From: Adiantum capillus-veneris
Taxonomy: Eukaryota; Streptophyta; Polypodiopsida; Polypodiales; Pteridaceae
DNA length: 64,000 nt
Assembly (NCBI GenBank): GCA_014529385.2
Contig: CM043953.1
Location: 80,289,338-80,353,337, forward strand
Direction: 5' to 3'
Part shown: positions 13,309 to 26,400 of the stretch, in pieces
Position numbering within the stretch: the stretch's first letter is position 1
How the letters are laid out: the number at the start of each line of letters is the position of its first letter
Position numbers and translations under genes: made by a program
Notes under the pieces: model-generated
Databases searched by the model: none
What the model was told of the DNA's origin: nothing
The model's input: only the letters and a program-made list of their open reading frames with translations

Positions 13309-13737
13309 TATGGCTAGTACGATAGAGCATCCACTCCTACCTTGGCGTGAGAGGTACCCTCTTTACTTTGCACAAGTGTTTCACATAGTCTACCCGGTGC
13401 TTGCATGTCAATGGGATTTGGTAGATACGCTAGCGTGTGAGAGGAATTTCGAGGAGTTAGAATGGATGATACGTCTCTTGACCACAAATGATCCATAAAT
13501 AATAGAGGACGTCTCTCCGATTGCACAAACTTACCCTCTTGACCAAGATGACCATAGGTGTTTAGTGATGTTCTTAGTGAACATTTGTGCCTCTAATCAT
13601 GAGGAAGAGTTACATGATTACACGGATGGCACATATGGTCTCACGGATGATGAGTTCGTTTTTCTTGATGATAACGAGGATTGGGGTTTAGCCTTAGGAT
13701 TTCCCCCCAATCTCTACAATATCCTATTCCCTTGACT
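13309..13737 (+). pseudogene. small accessory ORF of element C
   Basis: From ATG at 13309 an open frame of 63 codons runs to a TAA at 13496-13498 and then continues in the same frame for about 79 more codons to a TGA near 13735. The second part is very acidic (DDEFVFLDDNEDWGLALGF). The corresponding part of element B (about 32800-32950, minus) lacks it. I do not recognise the protein. It may be a transduced gene fragment or an accessory ORF. The single internal stop suggests recent loss. Confidence 0.35.
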
Positions 13738-15095
13738 CTCTCGGGGGAGTGCAAATAATTAGGTTAGAGTTCCATATGTTGTTTGATTGTGTTCGATAAG
13801 GGTTGGTGCCTCTTCTCACTGATGTGCCTCCTAGAGGTATTCTTTGTGTTTTCTAGTGTGTACAGGATGTTAGGACTTTGAGCTTCAAGGAGTCTTTCTC
13901 TTGTTCACTCTTCGAATCAAGCGCGATCATCAGCACGAACATGTGTTTCTTGTCCATTAGCATTGCCCCTTGTCTTTTTTGCATCCATGTTTGTCTGCTT
14001 TAATTATGATTGGTAGCATAATATTCAGTGCATTTGCCTACTATCAAACATTGGATTCAATGTAATTTTTTGTCATAACCCCTTGTCTAGGTTTAAAAAT
14101 CAAGCAGTCTGACTAAGCTAGTTTGACCAAGTTAGGAGTTAATGATCTTCTCTTAATACCATGGGTAATGCCTTCCTAATAATCAATGGTTACTTTAGGT
14201 TCTTAATCCGATTTAGGCAACATTGTGTGCAATGTACTAGGGATTTCTAGTAGGCTTAGTCCCTACTGACCTTTAGCTTAAGTATTATAAAGGGCGTTTA
14301 CTAGTGTGATGAGCCTGGGGAGGGTAACAGTGTTATATGACCCCCCAAAGTTACAAAATTAAAATGCTCAAAAAAAAGAGACAAAAAAAATCAATCAAAA
14401 GTGCCACAATGTAAAATCTTAAGCTGGAAGAGAAATCCTAGCTTGATTTGGTACTTCACTCAGATGTATCGCCTATGGTACTAGAGCCCTAGAGGTTCCC
14501 AGTGTGGTCGCTCTTCCTTGAAAAGCAAAAACCCCAAGGCATACAAAATAAGCACACACATCAAAATTCAATCAATGTGAAAAGACTTTGGGGGGTCAAA
14601 GAAAAGGAAATAAGTCAGGCAATGATTTCATGAGCAATTCCTTTTATCGTAGCTTAACTACAAGGTCTTCTAGGTATAGCCTCTAGCCAGTCCTCGGACA
14701 TGAAATACTTGGCTCTCGCGATTAAACAGCTTAATTGACGAGAGAATATTGAGAAGCTTGCCCATGGTATTAATAGTTGACCTCTATTGCCTTTCGACCG
14801 TTAAATTAGCGACCCTAGACTTGTTTCGGTTTTGACCTTTACAATTGTTTATGCGTTTGATTATATTACAGTTTAATGTTTATTGTTGACAAATTGTTTA
14901 ATATTCTATTACCACAATCAATTTGTCTGCCTACAACTGTATATGCTTTTTAATTGTATATGCGAATGCAATTACTGTGCCAATTTTATTTGATTTTGCA
15001 GTGACTAAAGAAGGCTAAGGACATTCATCTCAAATTCTCTTCCACCTCGAGAAACGAGCTTTATCTCAATAGCTTCCGAGGACGGAATCTACATC
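13738..15095 (+). other. 3' non-coding region of element C
   Basis: About 1.35 kb without a gene. It is clearly related to 31513-32800 of element B in reverse orientation (shared landmarks include the GTGATGAGCCTGGGGAGGGTAAC segment near 14308 and TGACCCCCCAAAGT near 14338). A long non-coding region before the 3' LTR is therefore a family trait. Confidence 0.7.
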
Positions 15096-15108
15096 AGGAA
15101 GGGGGGCA
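15096..15108 (+). promoter_or_regulatory. polypurine tract of element C
   Basis: AGGAAGGGGGGCA ends directly at the TG of the 3' LTR. This is the expected RNase H-resistant primer for plus-strand DNA synthesis. Element B has the same sequence next to its 3' LTR. Confidence 0.85.
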
Positions 15109-15436
15109 TGTTAACCCTCATGGACACCCTATCACCTACGACAGACGTCGTATTATTTATTTGGTAGAGTCATGGACCGGGCTTGTCGATCCAATAGATG
15201 TGTAGGTGATCGCCGATGAGAGTTGCACCACCTATCTTATTTTTATAATATTTGTGCAACGACCGGCCACTGTTGGCGTCCATGTGTGAACGGACCAAAC
15301 TCTTATAAAAGGTCCATTTGACCTAAAAATCCTCATTCTTAGAGGTGTAAGCTAAGAAGTGCTTTTGCTCCATCTCTGTCTTTTTCTCCTTTGTGTGCTC
15401 ACAGGTGTGTGTGTGTGCGCTAGAGAGAGAGAGAAG

Positions 15437-15511
<75 letters not shown>

Positions 15512-15739
15512 ATTTGCAGCAGCATTGACGGGGGCGAGGCGGTTGAGCGCGACATCGTTGGTGGCTCCTTCTTCTTCGTAGCACAGGATCCTTCACGACT
15601 GAAGCATTGAGCAGTGAGTGACACACCCCTGCCCCTTTGAGCTTGCTAGGATCTTCTAGTTGTGTGTTTGCAGCCTTTTGAGGCTCGCACACAATGCAGA
15701 GGAAACTTCCCAGTCTCAACACGTACGAGAAAGCGTACA
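15109..15739 (+). repeat. 3' LTR of element C
   Basis: Starts TGTTAACCCTCA directly after the polypurine tract and ends near GCGTACA (15733-15739), about 631 bp. A TATA box (TATAAAA, 15304-15310) marks the likely promoter. Internal to it is a GA microsatellite (about 15424-15510). The LTRs of element B have the same start and a short GA tract in the same place. No partner 5' LTR exists in the window. Confidence 0.8.
15445..15510. repeat. (AG)n microsatellite inside the LTR
   Basis: About 33 AG units, preceded by a shorter interrupted GA stretch from 15424. In the two LTRs of element B the same position has only about eight to nine units, so this tract expanded within the element family. Confidence 0.9.
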
Positions 15740-15759
15740 TTATGGGATGACCAAGTGAA

Positions 15760-15960
15760 CGTTGGCCTGGTTCGCGTGCGTCTAGTGTAGGAACCATCTC
15801 TATGATAGCTCCTATTCACTTATATAAGACATCAAGGAAGTTCCACGGGATATATAAGCTCCGCTCTTTGAACTTTTGACCATTCAAGATTTTAACGGTT
15901 ATCACCTCTCTCTCTCTCTCTCTCATCAACAAAGGTGGCAAATTTTTTTGGTTTCAACAA
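15760..15960 (+). repeat. LTR-like dispersed repeat, copy 1
   Basis: Shares GTGTAGGAACCATCTCT, a TATATAAG box and a GGTTATCAC segment in the same order with 55185-55345. A TATA-like GATATATAAGC at about 15848-15858 and a CT-rich end suggest a solo LTR or LTR remnant. Ends are not resolved. It sits between the end of element C and the poly(A) of the L1 element. Confidence 0.45.
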
Positions 15961-16017
15961 AATTAGAAGATAGAAATGCACACTTTATTTTTTTTTTGTA
16001 AATCTGCTTTGATTAAT

Positions 16018-17202
16018 TTACAAGTGGGAAACCTCAAAGCAAGGAAAACCCACAAAAAAGATCAAACAATGGGAAACCTCAAGGCGAGAAAAACCCATAG
16101 AAAGTATTACAAACTGTAACTCAGAAATAGTCAAAGTAGAGTTGGTAATGGCTAACAAGGAGCTCGTCCAAGTCATAAACTTGAAGAGACTATCTAAGAG
16201 ATATCTTGAAGAAAGAAACATATTCCACTTGAATCTGCTAAAACATGAGGGAATTCCATGGCCTCCACACTGTCCACAGTACCCAGAACCTAACCAAGCC
16301 GAAAAAGTGTGCATACGGACGAAGCAAAGGCAGAAGCACTCAGAAAAATTTACCAAATTGTAAGCCAAAAAAACGCGAGCAAAGAGCTAAAGGGATGCTA
16401 TCCACAAACTTTCGCATACGAGAACAAGACCACAATAGATGTAGAATATTCTCAATGCTTGCCCCACAACGAACACATCGCAAAGAGGCCAATATCCTAG
16501 AGCACAATAATTTGCCAATGGGGAGAACCCCAACAATACATCTCCACATAAACAATCACTCCTTGAGAGGTAGCTTGCCATGCCAGATTTTCATAATTTT
16601 ACTCCGCCACCAAGTAACACTCTCTTATTCATATTCCATACCTTGTTACAATGTTCTTGGATCCAGGAAGATGACTGCAAATGACAATACACTTTCTTTG
16701 CAGATATCGAACCAATCGAAGAACCAGCATAGAGCCAATCGCCAATTCGATTGTCTTCAACTAGCGACAGGATGAAAGATATAGAATCTACCAACTCTTT
16801 AATGGTTTTCCACATGCGCTTGTAGTGTGACCCAAATCCAAAGGTAAGAGCAGCCTGTCTGAACGAGAGCACCCGTCCTTCAACGTCTATCACATCTGCT
16901 ATCCTGTCAATACCTTTGTGGGAGAGAAAGTAAGCCTGTCTAGGAGAGTGTTGAACAAGAGTCTGAGCAAAAACTCTGCTCCAATGCAAACTCTCCAATC
17001 GAAGTGAATTTCCACAGGTGTCATCTCTACCATTCCACAACAATTCATTCGTTACCAACTTCCAATCTTCCATTAGACTGGAAGCAAAGGGACATTCCGG
17101 ATTTGTAGATTCAACTTTATCAAAAACCACATCCCAATATGACGACTGCCAATGGCCGAAGGCCGGCGTGGAAACCATATGAGAGCACAAAAACGCAAGC
17201 AT
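16018..17202 (-). pseudogene. L1 ORF2 C-terminal region
   Basis: Downstream of RT the reading frame 16591-17202 has 203 codons with residues typical of the plant L1 tail (for example a DGGW-like loss and ISAKKVYCHLQ). Frames continue at 16340-16555, where CVRCGASIENILHLLWSCSRM gives the Cys-x2-Cys...His-x4-Cys pattern of the zinc-binding zf-RVT domain. Frameshifts lie between these pieces. The domain is thought to help RNA binding during target-primed reverse transcription. Confidence 0.7.
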
Positions 17203-18677
17203 CTATGTCCAAGACTGTTTTTGCTCAACCAATACTAACAACAAAGTAGCCTTCCTTGCTGTAACATCAGAACACAAATGAAGGATATTCAGACCACCAC
17301 AACGTTTTGGAGTGCAAAGCTTATCCATCTCAAGAAATCGCAAGCCTTTTTTGTGAGAGGAAGTGGACCAAAAATGCTCCAAAATTCGAGACATGAAATC
17401 CCGAAGACGACGGGGTGGCCAATGCAAGAAAGGCAAAAAAAATTGCATGTATGCCACCAAAATAAACTGCACTATTCTGAGTCTTACATGGAGCGGCCAG
17501 GTAGACAATTTCCAATAATGCAATTTAGACCTCAGTTTATTCTCAACCCATTGCAACAACTTTGCATTGTTAACCGACCAAGCCAACGGATAACCAATAT
17601 GCCTTACAATTTGATCACGCTTCACTATCTCACCTGGCCATAACATAGCATGCCAATCCATTTGATGCAAGGGCAACAATTTGATCACTTGGAGACCTCC
17701 AGCCAACCCATAAATACGTAGTGCTTCCATAACACAACGAACATCCTCAGGTTGATTTCTAGGCCTGAACATGGAGTCATCTGCATATGCTTGTGCCACA
17801 AAATGATCATGAGCTGGCAGTTGCAATCCATGCAACCGATCAGATGCTGTCAAGGAGTCGAAATACAACAATAGAGGATGTGTAGCAATAGCATACAACA
17901 TAGAACTCAAAGGACATCCTTTCCTGACCGATAGACCAAGATCCTAGAGCCGAGTCAGCTCGTTGTCAAGAATTCCGGTAGATTGATTGTTATCATAAAG
18001 GAAATAGACTACCTAACGCATCCTGGGCCCAAAGCCCAAAGCCATCATGATTTGAGCAATGAAGTCCCATTGAACAGTGTCAAATTCTTTCTCTATATCA
18101 ATCTGCATGATAAGCACATCTTGTCCAGTGTATTTTTCATACTCAATTCCAATAAAAGCGTTAGCGATATTATCCATAATTTGCATGCGAGGAATAAATC
18201 CATATTGAGCTGGATGTATCCCGAAGAACAAATGGTCAGTAACACGAGTAGCTATCATTTTGGACGATAATTTGTAAACTACCGTCATAAGCATTATTGG
18301 ACACCAATGTGAGAGTATTCACACAATGCTTGCTTGGGCAACAGTTTCACAAATCCTTCTTTCCACGATTGCGGCAAAGATTGCGTGGTCCATGCGTGAT
18401 TTATCATGAAAAGAAGAGGTTGCTTAAGGAATTCCCAAAAGAGATGGAAAAATTCAATTGTAAGCCCGTCCCATCGAGAAGATTTCCAATGACCAAGATG
18501 CAACAGATTGTCGTGCAACTCGTCCTCAGTAAAACTAGCCTCAAGGGTAGCCACATCATTCATTGTCAATATAGGATGTACATAAGATAACAATAAGTGT
18601 CTGGCTTGCAAAACCTCAGTCGAGGGAGCCTTGGCTTGGCAAAAACTCGTTGAAAATGATCCCATTGAGTCTGCCAA
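17203..18677 (-). pseudogene. L1 ORF2 reverse transcriptase (broken)
   Basis: Read from right to left: a lead-in FTEDELHDNLLHLGHWKSS (18400-18560), WKEGFVKLLPK, QYGFIPRMQIMDNI, QIDIEKEFDTVQWDFI (catalytic first Asp), then KGCPLSSMLYAI and AQAYADDSMF with the catalytic YADD (about 17790-17800). The C-terminal thumb region with VRLRIVQFILVAYMQFF follows. Stops or frameshifts separate the pieces near 18290, 18012 and 17910. It would copy L1 RNA onto nicked chromosomal DNA. Confidence 0.85.
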
Positions 18678-18982
18678 TTGGCTTTTCTTGGTCCTCTATT
18701 GCCCAGCCTCATCCTTAACCCTTTTGATAGAGGCAAATGTCCTTGAATGATGCAAATGCTTAAAGAATTGTTTTGATGAACAAACTTTATCCATAAAAGC
18801 GTATTGCCTAGATCTAAGTTCCATGTTTTAAGTTTTCTCTTATCATTATGCATCAACAAAGTTTTAGCTACACATAATTCCTCTTGTTCTGAATCAGTAT
18901 GCCTTCTAGAATTTGCAAGACTTCCCAAGGCTTGGCACGTCTCCTTATCTTTTTACACTTTATTTCTCAACTTGTACATGTA

Positions 18983-19862
18983 CTACGAACCATAATCCTT
19001 TATGATTTCCTGGATGCACATGACAAAACGATACCAGGCCACATCCACATCAATAAACATATGAGAGAGAAGTGAAGGAATCACCACTTCAATCAAAGTT
19101 CGAAATGCTCTGTGTGAAAGATACACATTATTAATATGCAACAACCACTTATGAAGGAGCGGAAAATCTACATCCAATGCCTCAAAATAGACCCAGCGCC
19201 AAAGAGGAAAATGATAAGATAAGGTGAAAGAATGATCAATCCTCATATCATATGCAAACATATCATATTGCGGAGTGCCCAATATATACCAGCGATCTAA
19301 TCGTGCTATATATCCAGAGTGAGCATTATGAGTAAATGTATAGCCCCACTCTGAAGACTGCATGTTGGCCCATAGATCTAAGACACCCGTATTACTGACC
19401 ATGGCATCCCAAGAAGAACATTCAAAGTTCAACATATGCAAATGATTAGTTGTGTTGTTCGTGTTTGCAGGTGCATTATTAAAATCCCCGCACCAATAAG
19501 CATGTGAACGCCAGGGGTATTTGACCAACTCTTACCAAAGATGACTTCTTTGTGCCGAGTCAGTATAAGTATAAATACCAACAAATTCTAGAATATTCCC
19601 TTGGACAAGACCTTGAACCACCATCCAATGCCCCGCCGGATCATTATGAACCGGCTACAGTTCATGACGCACCATCACCAAAACAACCGAGAAAGCACCA
19701 GTACCAGCATAAGCAATCCAGAATCCTGCTTAATATGAAGATTGCCCTACAAAATCATGCTGATTATGCTCTTGTAACACCACTATATCTGCTTTATTTG
19801 TATGTACATAATGCCAAAGTAGCTTCCACTTATCGTGGTTCCACAATTCACGCACATTATAT
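18983..19862 (-). pseudogene. L1 ORF2 APE-type endonuclease (broken)
   Basis: The N-terminal part (about 19540-19862, another frame) reads CFTYNVRELW and DIVVLQEHN, the usual start of L1 endonucleases. The continuing frame 18983-19528 has CGDFNNAP, ARLDRWYI and then SYHFPLWRW where active enzymes have S-D-H-x-P. The Asp-to-Tyr change at this last catalytic motif and two stops between the parts suggest loss of nicking activity. Confidence 0.75.
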
Positions 19863-20199
19863 GTAAAGCATCTAAGAGGAGAATGCATCTATACAATATT
19901 TACAAGAGAAGCATGAGGCACTATCCTCAAGTTGTATTGCCCATGGGCACATCAGCTTCCATACTAATAGTCAATAATGTAGACTCCATATGCGTTCCTT
20001 GGTAGGCATCCTAATGCAGAGATGTTGAACCAAGTAGAGCATCTTTATATGAGTGTACCCCTTTGTCCCACACTTCAACTAGCAACTTGTGGTCATGAGA
20101 TATAGATGTAGAAGGTCCACCACTTCTCGCATCCAAAGCAGGCACATAATTTCTTGAAACAGGCAAAACACGAGGCTTAGTTGGCTTCTTTGGAGTTTG

Positions 20200-21020
20200 T
20201 CAACCATCAATAGAATCTGAAATTTTGGCTTTACCTTTGGTATCTGTCTTTGCAGCAGGATGCACATTAGGCATGCTTTTATTTTGATCTTTTCCTTGTT
20301 TAGCCTTCATGCTTCCATTAGCATCCCCCATCTTTGGTCTCACAAATGAAGACGAGGGAGAGGCAACATGGGTTCCAGATGCAAGAACAACAGAGGGTGG
20401 TAGTTTTAGCAGAGATTCATGGCATTTAGACTGCATATGACCAAATTTTCCACAACTGAAACATGCACTTGCAAATTTTTCCAATTTGAGTTTAAACGGC
20501 CTTTTACCTACCATTGGATCACCGGAGTCAATCGTTATTCCTGACGGTGTCGGCTAATCCATATCCCACAACACACAAAATCTGTTGGGATTAGTATCCA
20601 AATTTGGGGGGCATATCACTTTGCCCCACTGAGCCGCTAGGAGAGGCAAGAAATGCTTCCAAGCTCATGGAAATCCAATTATTTCCACCCAAACTGGACA
20701 CCGATGTTGAACAAGCTCTAATAGTCTTTAGTAAGCGCCCATGGCAATATATGTGTCATTTGCATATTGAAAAACAAGGGCGACATTTCCATGTTTGCCA
20801 GTAACACCTCATAAAAACCACGGGCACCAAAATACACTCCTCGGACAACTTGTCTTTTCAACAGGAAATCAACCCATTAACCTACGTCTTGTGCCGAGGG
20901 CATCTTACCAGGGAAAAACAAAATAACTACATTGAACGCATACAGTGCAACCGGATCGATAAGCTGTCGAACCGGAATAACCACTTCAGGACCTGGCTGC
21001 TGACCTTCCCAAGCATTGTG
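20200..21020 (-). pseudogene. L1 ORF1 with CCHC zinc knuckle
   Basis: The frame 20200-20514 starts with GKRPFKLKLEKFASACFSC and contains CFSCGKFGHMQSKC, a perfect C-x2-C-x4-H-x4-C knuckle. A low-complexity Ser/Lys-rich tail follows. Upstream frames (20520-21020) contain WVEIIGFP and a segment resembling the DUF4283-type domain of plant L1 ORF1 proteins, with several stops. The protein would bind element RNA. Confidence 0.65.
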
Positions 21021-21247
21021 AGCATCAACAAAATCCTCTGACAAACATTCTTTGATGATGTTTGCAACATCCATCGAGGAAAGATGCACTTGCTTCCTAC
21101 GCTTAGAACTTGACAGAAGCCCCGCTGTAGGTGAAAACTATCTTCAACCACCGGTGCACTGAGAAGGGTATGCGTATTTGAAGTTGCACAGGGCAGAGTC
21201 GCGTGAAAAACTAGTGACAAAGAATTCACCACACTCGAAACCCAACC

Positions 21248-21249
<2 letters not shown>

Positions 21250-21284
<35 letters not shown>
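21250..21284. repeat. poly(C), 35 bases
   Basis: An uninterrupted C run, poly(G) on the minus strand. It lies where the 5' end of the minus-strand L1 is expected. One of at least three such tracts in the window (see 3747-3788 and 56892-56933). Confidence 0.9.
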
Positions 21285-21539
21285 TTTATTGGCAAAATAG
21301 GGCCCTCATTATTTCACCGTGCCACCGACTTTTTGATATGGGACAAAATATATAAGGACTTTCTTTTATAAAAAAAGAGCAAGAGGAAATCCTCAGCCAT
21401 CATCACAAAGGGGAGGCGGCCCCTTCCACCCTCGGACCATGAACTGGCGCTCTCTCCCCAGGCAATAATATCTTCTGACGCTTGAGGAGCTCTCACAGCA
21501 AGGGGCGGCTCTGCTCTTTCACTTCGGGTGCTCAGGATG

Positions 21540-21692
21540 CGTGCAAACCAACCTATAAATACTAAGGTGAGGGCACTCCTTAGCCCTCACTTAGCTTGAG
21601 ATTTAGTTTATGGTTGTTGTTATCCCGCTCTGTGTCGTTACTGCTTGAACTTCCTAAAGCTATGGAGCTTGCAGCTCAAACGTCTCAGGTAC
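21540..21692 (+). promoter_or_regulatory. possible Pol II promoter with first exon
   Basis: CCTATAAATACTAAGG at about 21550-21565 is a good TATA box. It is followed by a pyrimidine-rich leader and then an ATG at 21661 that opens MELAAQTSQ and meets CAG|GTAC, a plausible splice donor at about 21687-21688. No later exon could be traced in the AT-rich downstream sequence. This may be the start of a real host gene with small exons, an LTR promoter, or chance. Confidence 0.3.
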
Positions 21693-22560
21693 TATGGTCT
21701 ACCTTAGCTCTCGTTTGCTTCCTCTAAAAGACTAAATATGTGTGTTTTCAAACGAAACTGTTTTTATCCGAGTGCTTGATATGGTAACCTTGGACAAGGT
21801 ACCCCGTATGTTGTAAACTAACAAAATTTGGATTATCCACCATATATGTTGCCTCTAAACCTGGACGGGTTAGGACGCCTCTATGGTTTACTGTCGGGGG
21901 CCGACTGGCTTTACATAATGGGATCGACTGGCTCCTCGTGGGCTAGGCAATGATAAGGAATAGATGTAATACTATGGCATATATTGGTGGCTAATGGTTG
22001 TTCTGCTGCTTTGTATGGAAAGAAACTATGAATAGTTGAACTCATTAACTGCATATGATCTTAGGAAGGGGTTTTTTGTTAATCCATGTGCAGGAGAATA
22101 CCATATACAGGCTTTTTTCATAAAAAAACAACAGTCGGTACTGTTTTTTCTGCATCATAGTCGGGTCTTGCCACAGGTTTTTTTAAAATGGCTCTATAAA
22201 AAGCAGCCGAAGTACTTCACCTCTGCATAAGGTGTTTATATGAGGTAGGATGTATGTGTGTATAGGGGTATGTGGATGGAAGCATGATGGGTGGCTTGGC
22301 TTATTGGCCGTTCTTAACATCTGCTACAACAAGATATTTGCATGGCGGTTCGTTTGGAAGCAACATTTGTTGTGATGACCTACTGGTCACTTGGATCTGA
22401 CTCTAAGCCGCTACCGGATATGAAGAAAACCAATGTGTTGAATGGTTCTGTCGCTGTTTTAAAACTATTTTTTTTGCCAGACATTACAATCCTGTAACTT
22501 TTTTGACTTTGTTGTAGCCGCTACACGACGGTGCAGGTTTAGAATAGCCGGACAATACAG
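21693..22560. other. no gene recognised
   Basis: AT-rich sequence, possibly intronic if the promoter call at 21540 is right. The open frame at 22036-22230 has no motif. Confidence 0.3.
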
Positions 22561-23100
22561 TTCTTTATGTAATGATAATTACTTGGGATTCTGAAGGTAA
22601 GTATATGGGTAATGCATTCGGCTTTGGCATGAAGCTATAAGTACAATTGATATAAAAAGGAACCATGGGTATTGAAACCTTGTTTTTTGGTGATGATCTC
22701 TATCGAAACACTTACACGGATACTTTTAGTGCTTTCTTTGGTAAACTATGGCCACACTTGAACTTGTGTAAAAGCACTTTCCCTCATGATTTCATATGAG
22801 GAGAAAGTGTTGAGGTTTTCTAGCCCATCTAGTACCCATGGCTATGGAATCATGAAGGTATCTTAACCCAAACAGGGCCGAACATTACCGTACTGTATGG
22901 GATGCTAATGACTTAATTCTTGGGAGTTTGAAGGTAAGTATAGGGTTGATACTCTTAGCTTTGGCATAAATACTGTGCTATGACTTGTAACATAAGGTTC
23001 CACTTGGTAAGAATGGAGTCTTTTTGATACCATATTTTGGTAAGTATATGGTTGATATTGTGGGCTTATACATAGCTACCGAGCTATGGCTAAAACAAGT
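22560..23100 (+). repeat. diverged internal repeats containing GGTAAGTAT
   Basis: Three segments share a theme: TTGGGATTCTGAAGGTAAGTATATGGGT (about 22583-22610) with GGCTTTGGCAT; TTGGGAGTTTGAAGGTAAGTATAGGGTTGATA (about 22920-22950) with AGCTTTGGCAT; and TTTTGGTAAGTATATGGTTGATA (about 23033-23060). The spacing is uneven. The shared core resembles a consensus plant splice donor, so they may be repeated exon-intron units or simply an old repeat. Confidence 0.4.
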
Positions 23101-23596
23101 TAACTTCATTATAGTAAGGTTTCTTTTTTGTGGACTTCACCACTCAGATCAGAAGGTATATTACACCACTCATTTTGGAAGAAATAGATAAAGATTGCTA
23201 AAACATACAAAGTATATATAAAAAAAACCCTTAAAGTAATTAAATTCTGTAAGATGGACATGGATAACAAGTGATATGATCCATTGATACCTGTAAAATA
23301 CATCCAAGGCTAACTGAATTGTTGTCTTGTTTGGATGGATGCAGGTAAGGACTCTATCTTATCTTGGAGGGTTACTTTTCTTTGGCAAGCAACATTATTG
23401 TTATGAAATACCCACTGAAGAACGGGAAAGTTTTTTTACTACCAACCCCACTGAAAGAGGACCTCTTTCTTACAATCATTGTACTTAGATAATTTTAATA
23501 CTGAGTTTATTTTGTACAAATGAGTTCATTGTTCCTTGGACAGTTTTCTTTTGAATGTAAAAGTTCAATTATGTCTTATTAAGTAAGATTTAAACA

Positions 23597-25180
<1,584 letters not shown>

Positions 25181-26340
25181 TTTTTTTTTTTGTGTCACAT
25201 CATAAATTTTACAAACCAACCTCAAGCTCAGGGACAAAGCCTTGAGGTGCTATAAATTACAAGTTGGATGTCTATCGCCTCTCATCGAGGCTTATCATCG
25301 TCGGCTTAACAAAGTAGGTGAACTATAGCTCTAGGCTTTACTTATCGCATGGGTAGCCCTAGACCAGTCTTGCTTGGGTCCTAGCATATAGATCACCACT
25401 CTGCTTTCTTGTATAATCTCTGAGAAGCTTGCCATGTCAAGATCTCCTTCAAACACGCGATGGTTCCTCGCTCGCCATATATGATGAAAGAAGAAGTACT
25501 TGATAGTTTGAGTGCAGATGAGCAGAGCATGGCTTCCCAACTTCTTGCCACCAAGGAACAAATCAATCTTGAAGAATCCGATCTGCCATGTCCTTTGGAC
25601 CCAGTTGCAGATTCTCCCTGCCAGGCGTCTGATTACCTAACATTCCATGAATAGGTGGGAGAGATCCTCACTAGCTATCTTGCACCCCAAGCATGAACTC
25701 AACCCAATGCCTTTCTTTTGGATCTTTACACCCGTTGGTAGGGCACCCTACATAACCTTCCTTCAAAAAATCTTCATAAACTGCGGCCACTTTGGTTTCC
25801 AAATGTTCTCCATGAATTTCTTCCACCGTTCTTTTGGCCATTGTCTCTTCCATATTATGTTGCGGGGGCTAGACCAATTATTCTTGTGTATGATTGCATG
25901 ATATATGCCTTTAGATTGGGGTTTCCATAAAAGACTATGTCCGGTCCATCTCCATGCATTCCACTCAAACTCGGATTCACAAATTGGCATTACAACATTG
26001 TCAAGCTCTTTTATCACTCTATTGACTAATAATATCTCATAGCCATTTAGTTGATACTGGGTTGCCATAAGGTCAATGGTTTTCCATCTCTTACTGTTAC
26101 TATTCCAAACGTGAGCTAGCCAATTCAGGCCCTTATTATTCACTTTCCTGGCCGTTTCTATCCAATAGGGGCTTTGAGATGGTCCTACAACATTAGAGAG
26201 CCAGGGGGACCATTGCAAGATGGAATTCTTGAAGCACTTGGTTTCTTTCCCCCACTCCAAAACCCTAGCTTCTCTTTTGCACTTCCTTACCAGTTCCCCT
26301 GAGATGCCCCTAGGACTTAGATTAGACCGCATAGGGGAAA
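25181..26340 (-). mobile_element. 5'-truncated L1 LINE fragment
   Basis: Minus-strand tail of an L1 ORF2. Frames 25763-26347 (SPMRSNLSPRG, WLAHVWNSNSKRW, SKGIYHAIIHKN) and 25331-25561 (IKYFFFHHIWRARNHRVFEG) are the region after RT, including the remains of the zinc-binding domain with WPQFMKIF. A T11 run at 25181-25191 is the poly(A) tail on the minus strand. TTCTCATA just left of it (25173-25180, extended by TT of the tail) recurs at 26341-26350, a candidate target-site duplication that places the 5' truncation at 26340. Only the last 1.2 kb of the element was copied, as is common for L1. Confidence 0.75.
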
Positions 26341-26400
26341 TTCTCATATTGAAACTTCACATGAGTCACCATTCAGCAAGTAAAACTATGAAATAACCAC

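Larger units (their letters stand above)
7790..15739 (+). mobile_element. Ty3/gypsy LTR retrotransposon, 5'-truncated and decayed (element C)
   Basis: A plus-strand element with linker, reverse transcriptase, RNase H, integrase, post-integrase ORFs, polypurine tract and a 3' LTR (15109-15739). RT before integrase defines Ty3/gypsy. No 5' LTR, primer-binding site or gag is present: similarity to the related element B (30927-39756) begins only at about 7790, inside the region downstream of the protease. Reading frames are broken by several stops and frameshifts. The 3' non-coding part (13740-15108) and the LTR are recognisably the same family as in element B, in opposite orientation. No 5-bp target duplication can be assigned because the 5' end is missing. 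Confidence 0.85.
15983..21284 (-). mobile_element. L1-type LINE, near full length, broken
   Basis: Minus-strand non-LTR retrotransposon with, in order, a CCHC ORF1 (about 20200-21020), APE endonuclease (18983-19862), reverse transcriptase (17203-18677) and C-terminal region (16018-17202), ending in a poly(A) seen as T10 at 15988-15997. The right end may be the 35-base poly(C) at 21250-21284. CTTTATT at 15983-15989 and again at 21284-21290 is a weak candidate target-site duplication. Order and motifs fit plant L1 elements. Every ORF is interrupted. Confidence 0.85.

Noticed and set aside
17278-17643. Plus-strand frame of 121 codons
   Set aside because: Antisense shadow of the minus-strand L1 RT.
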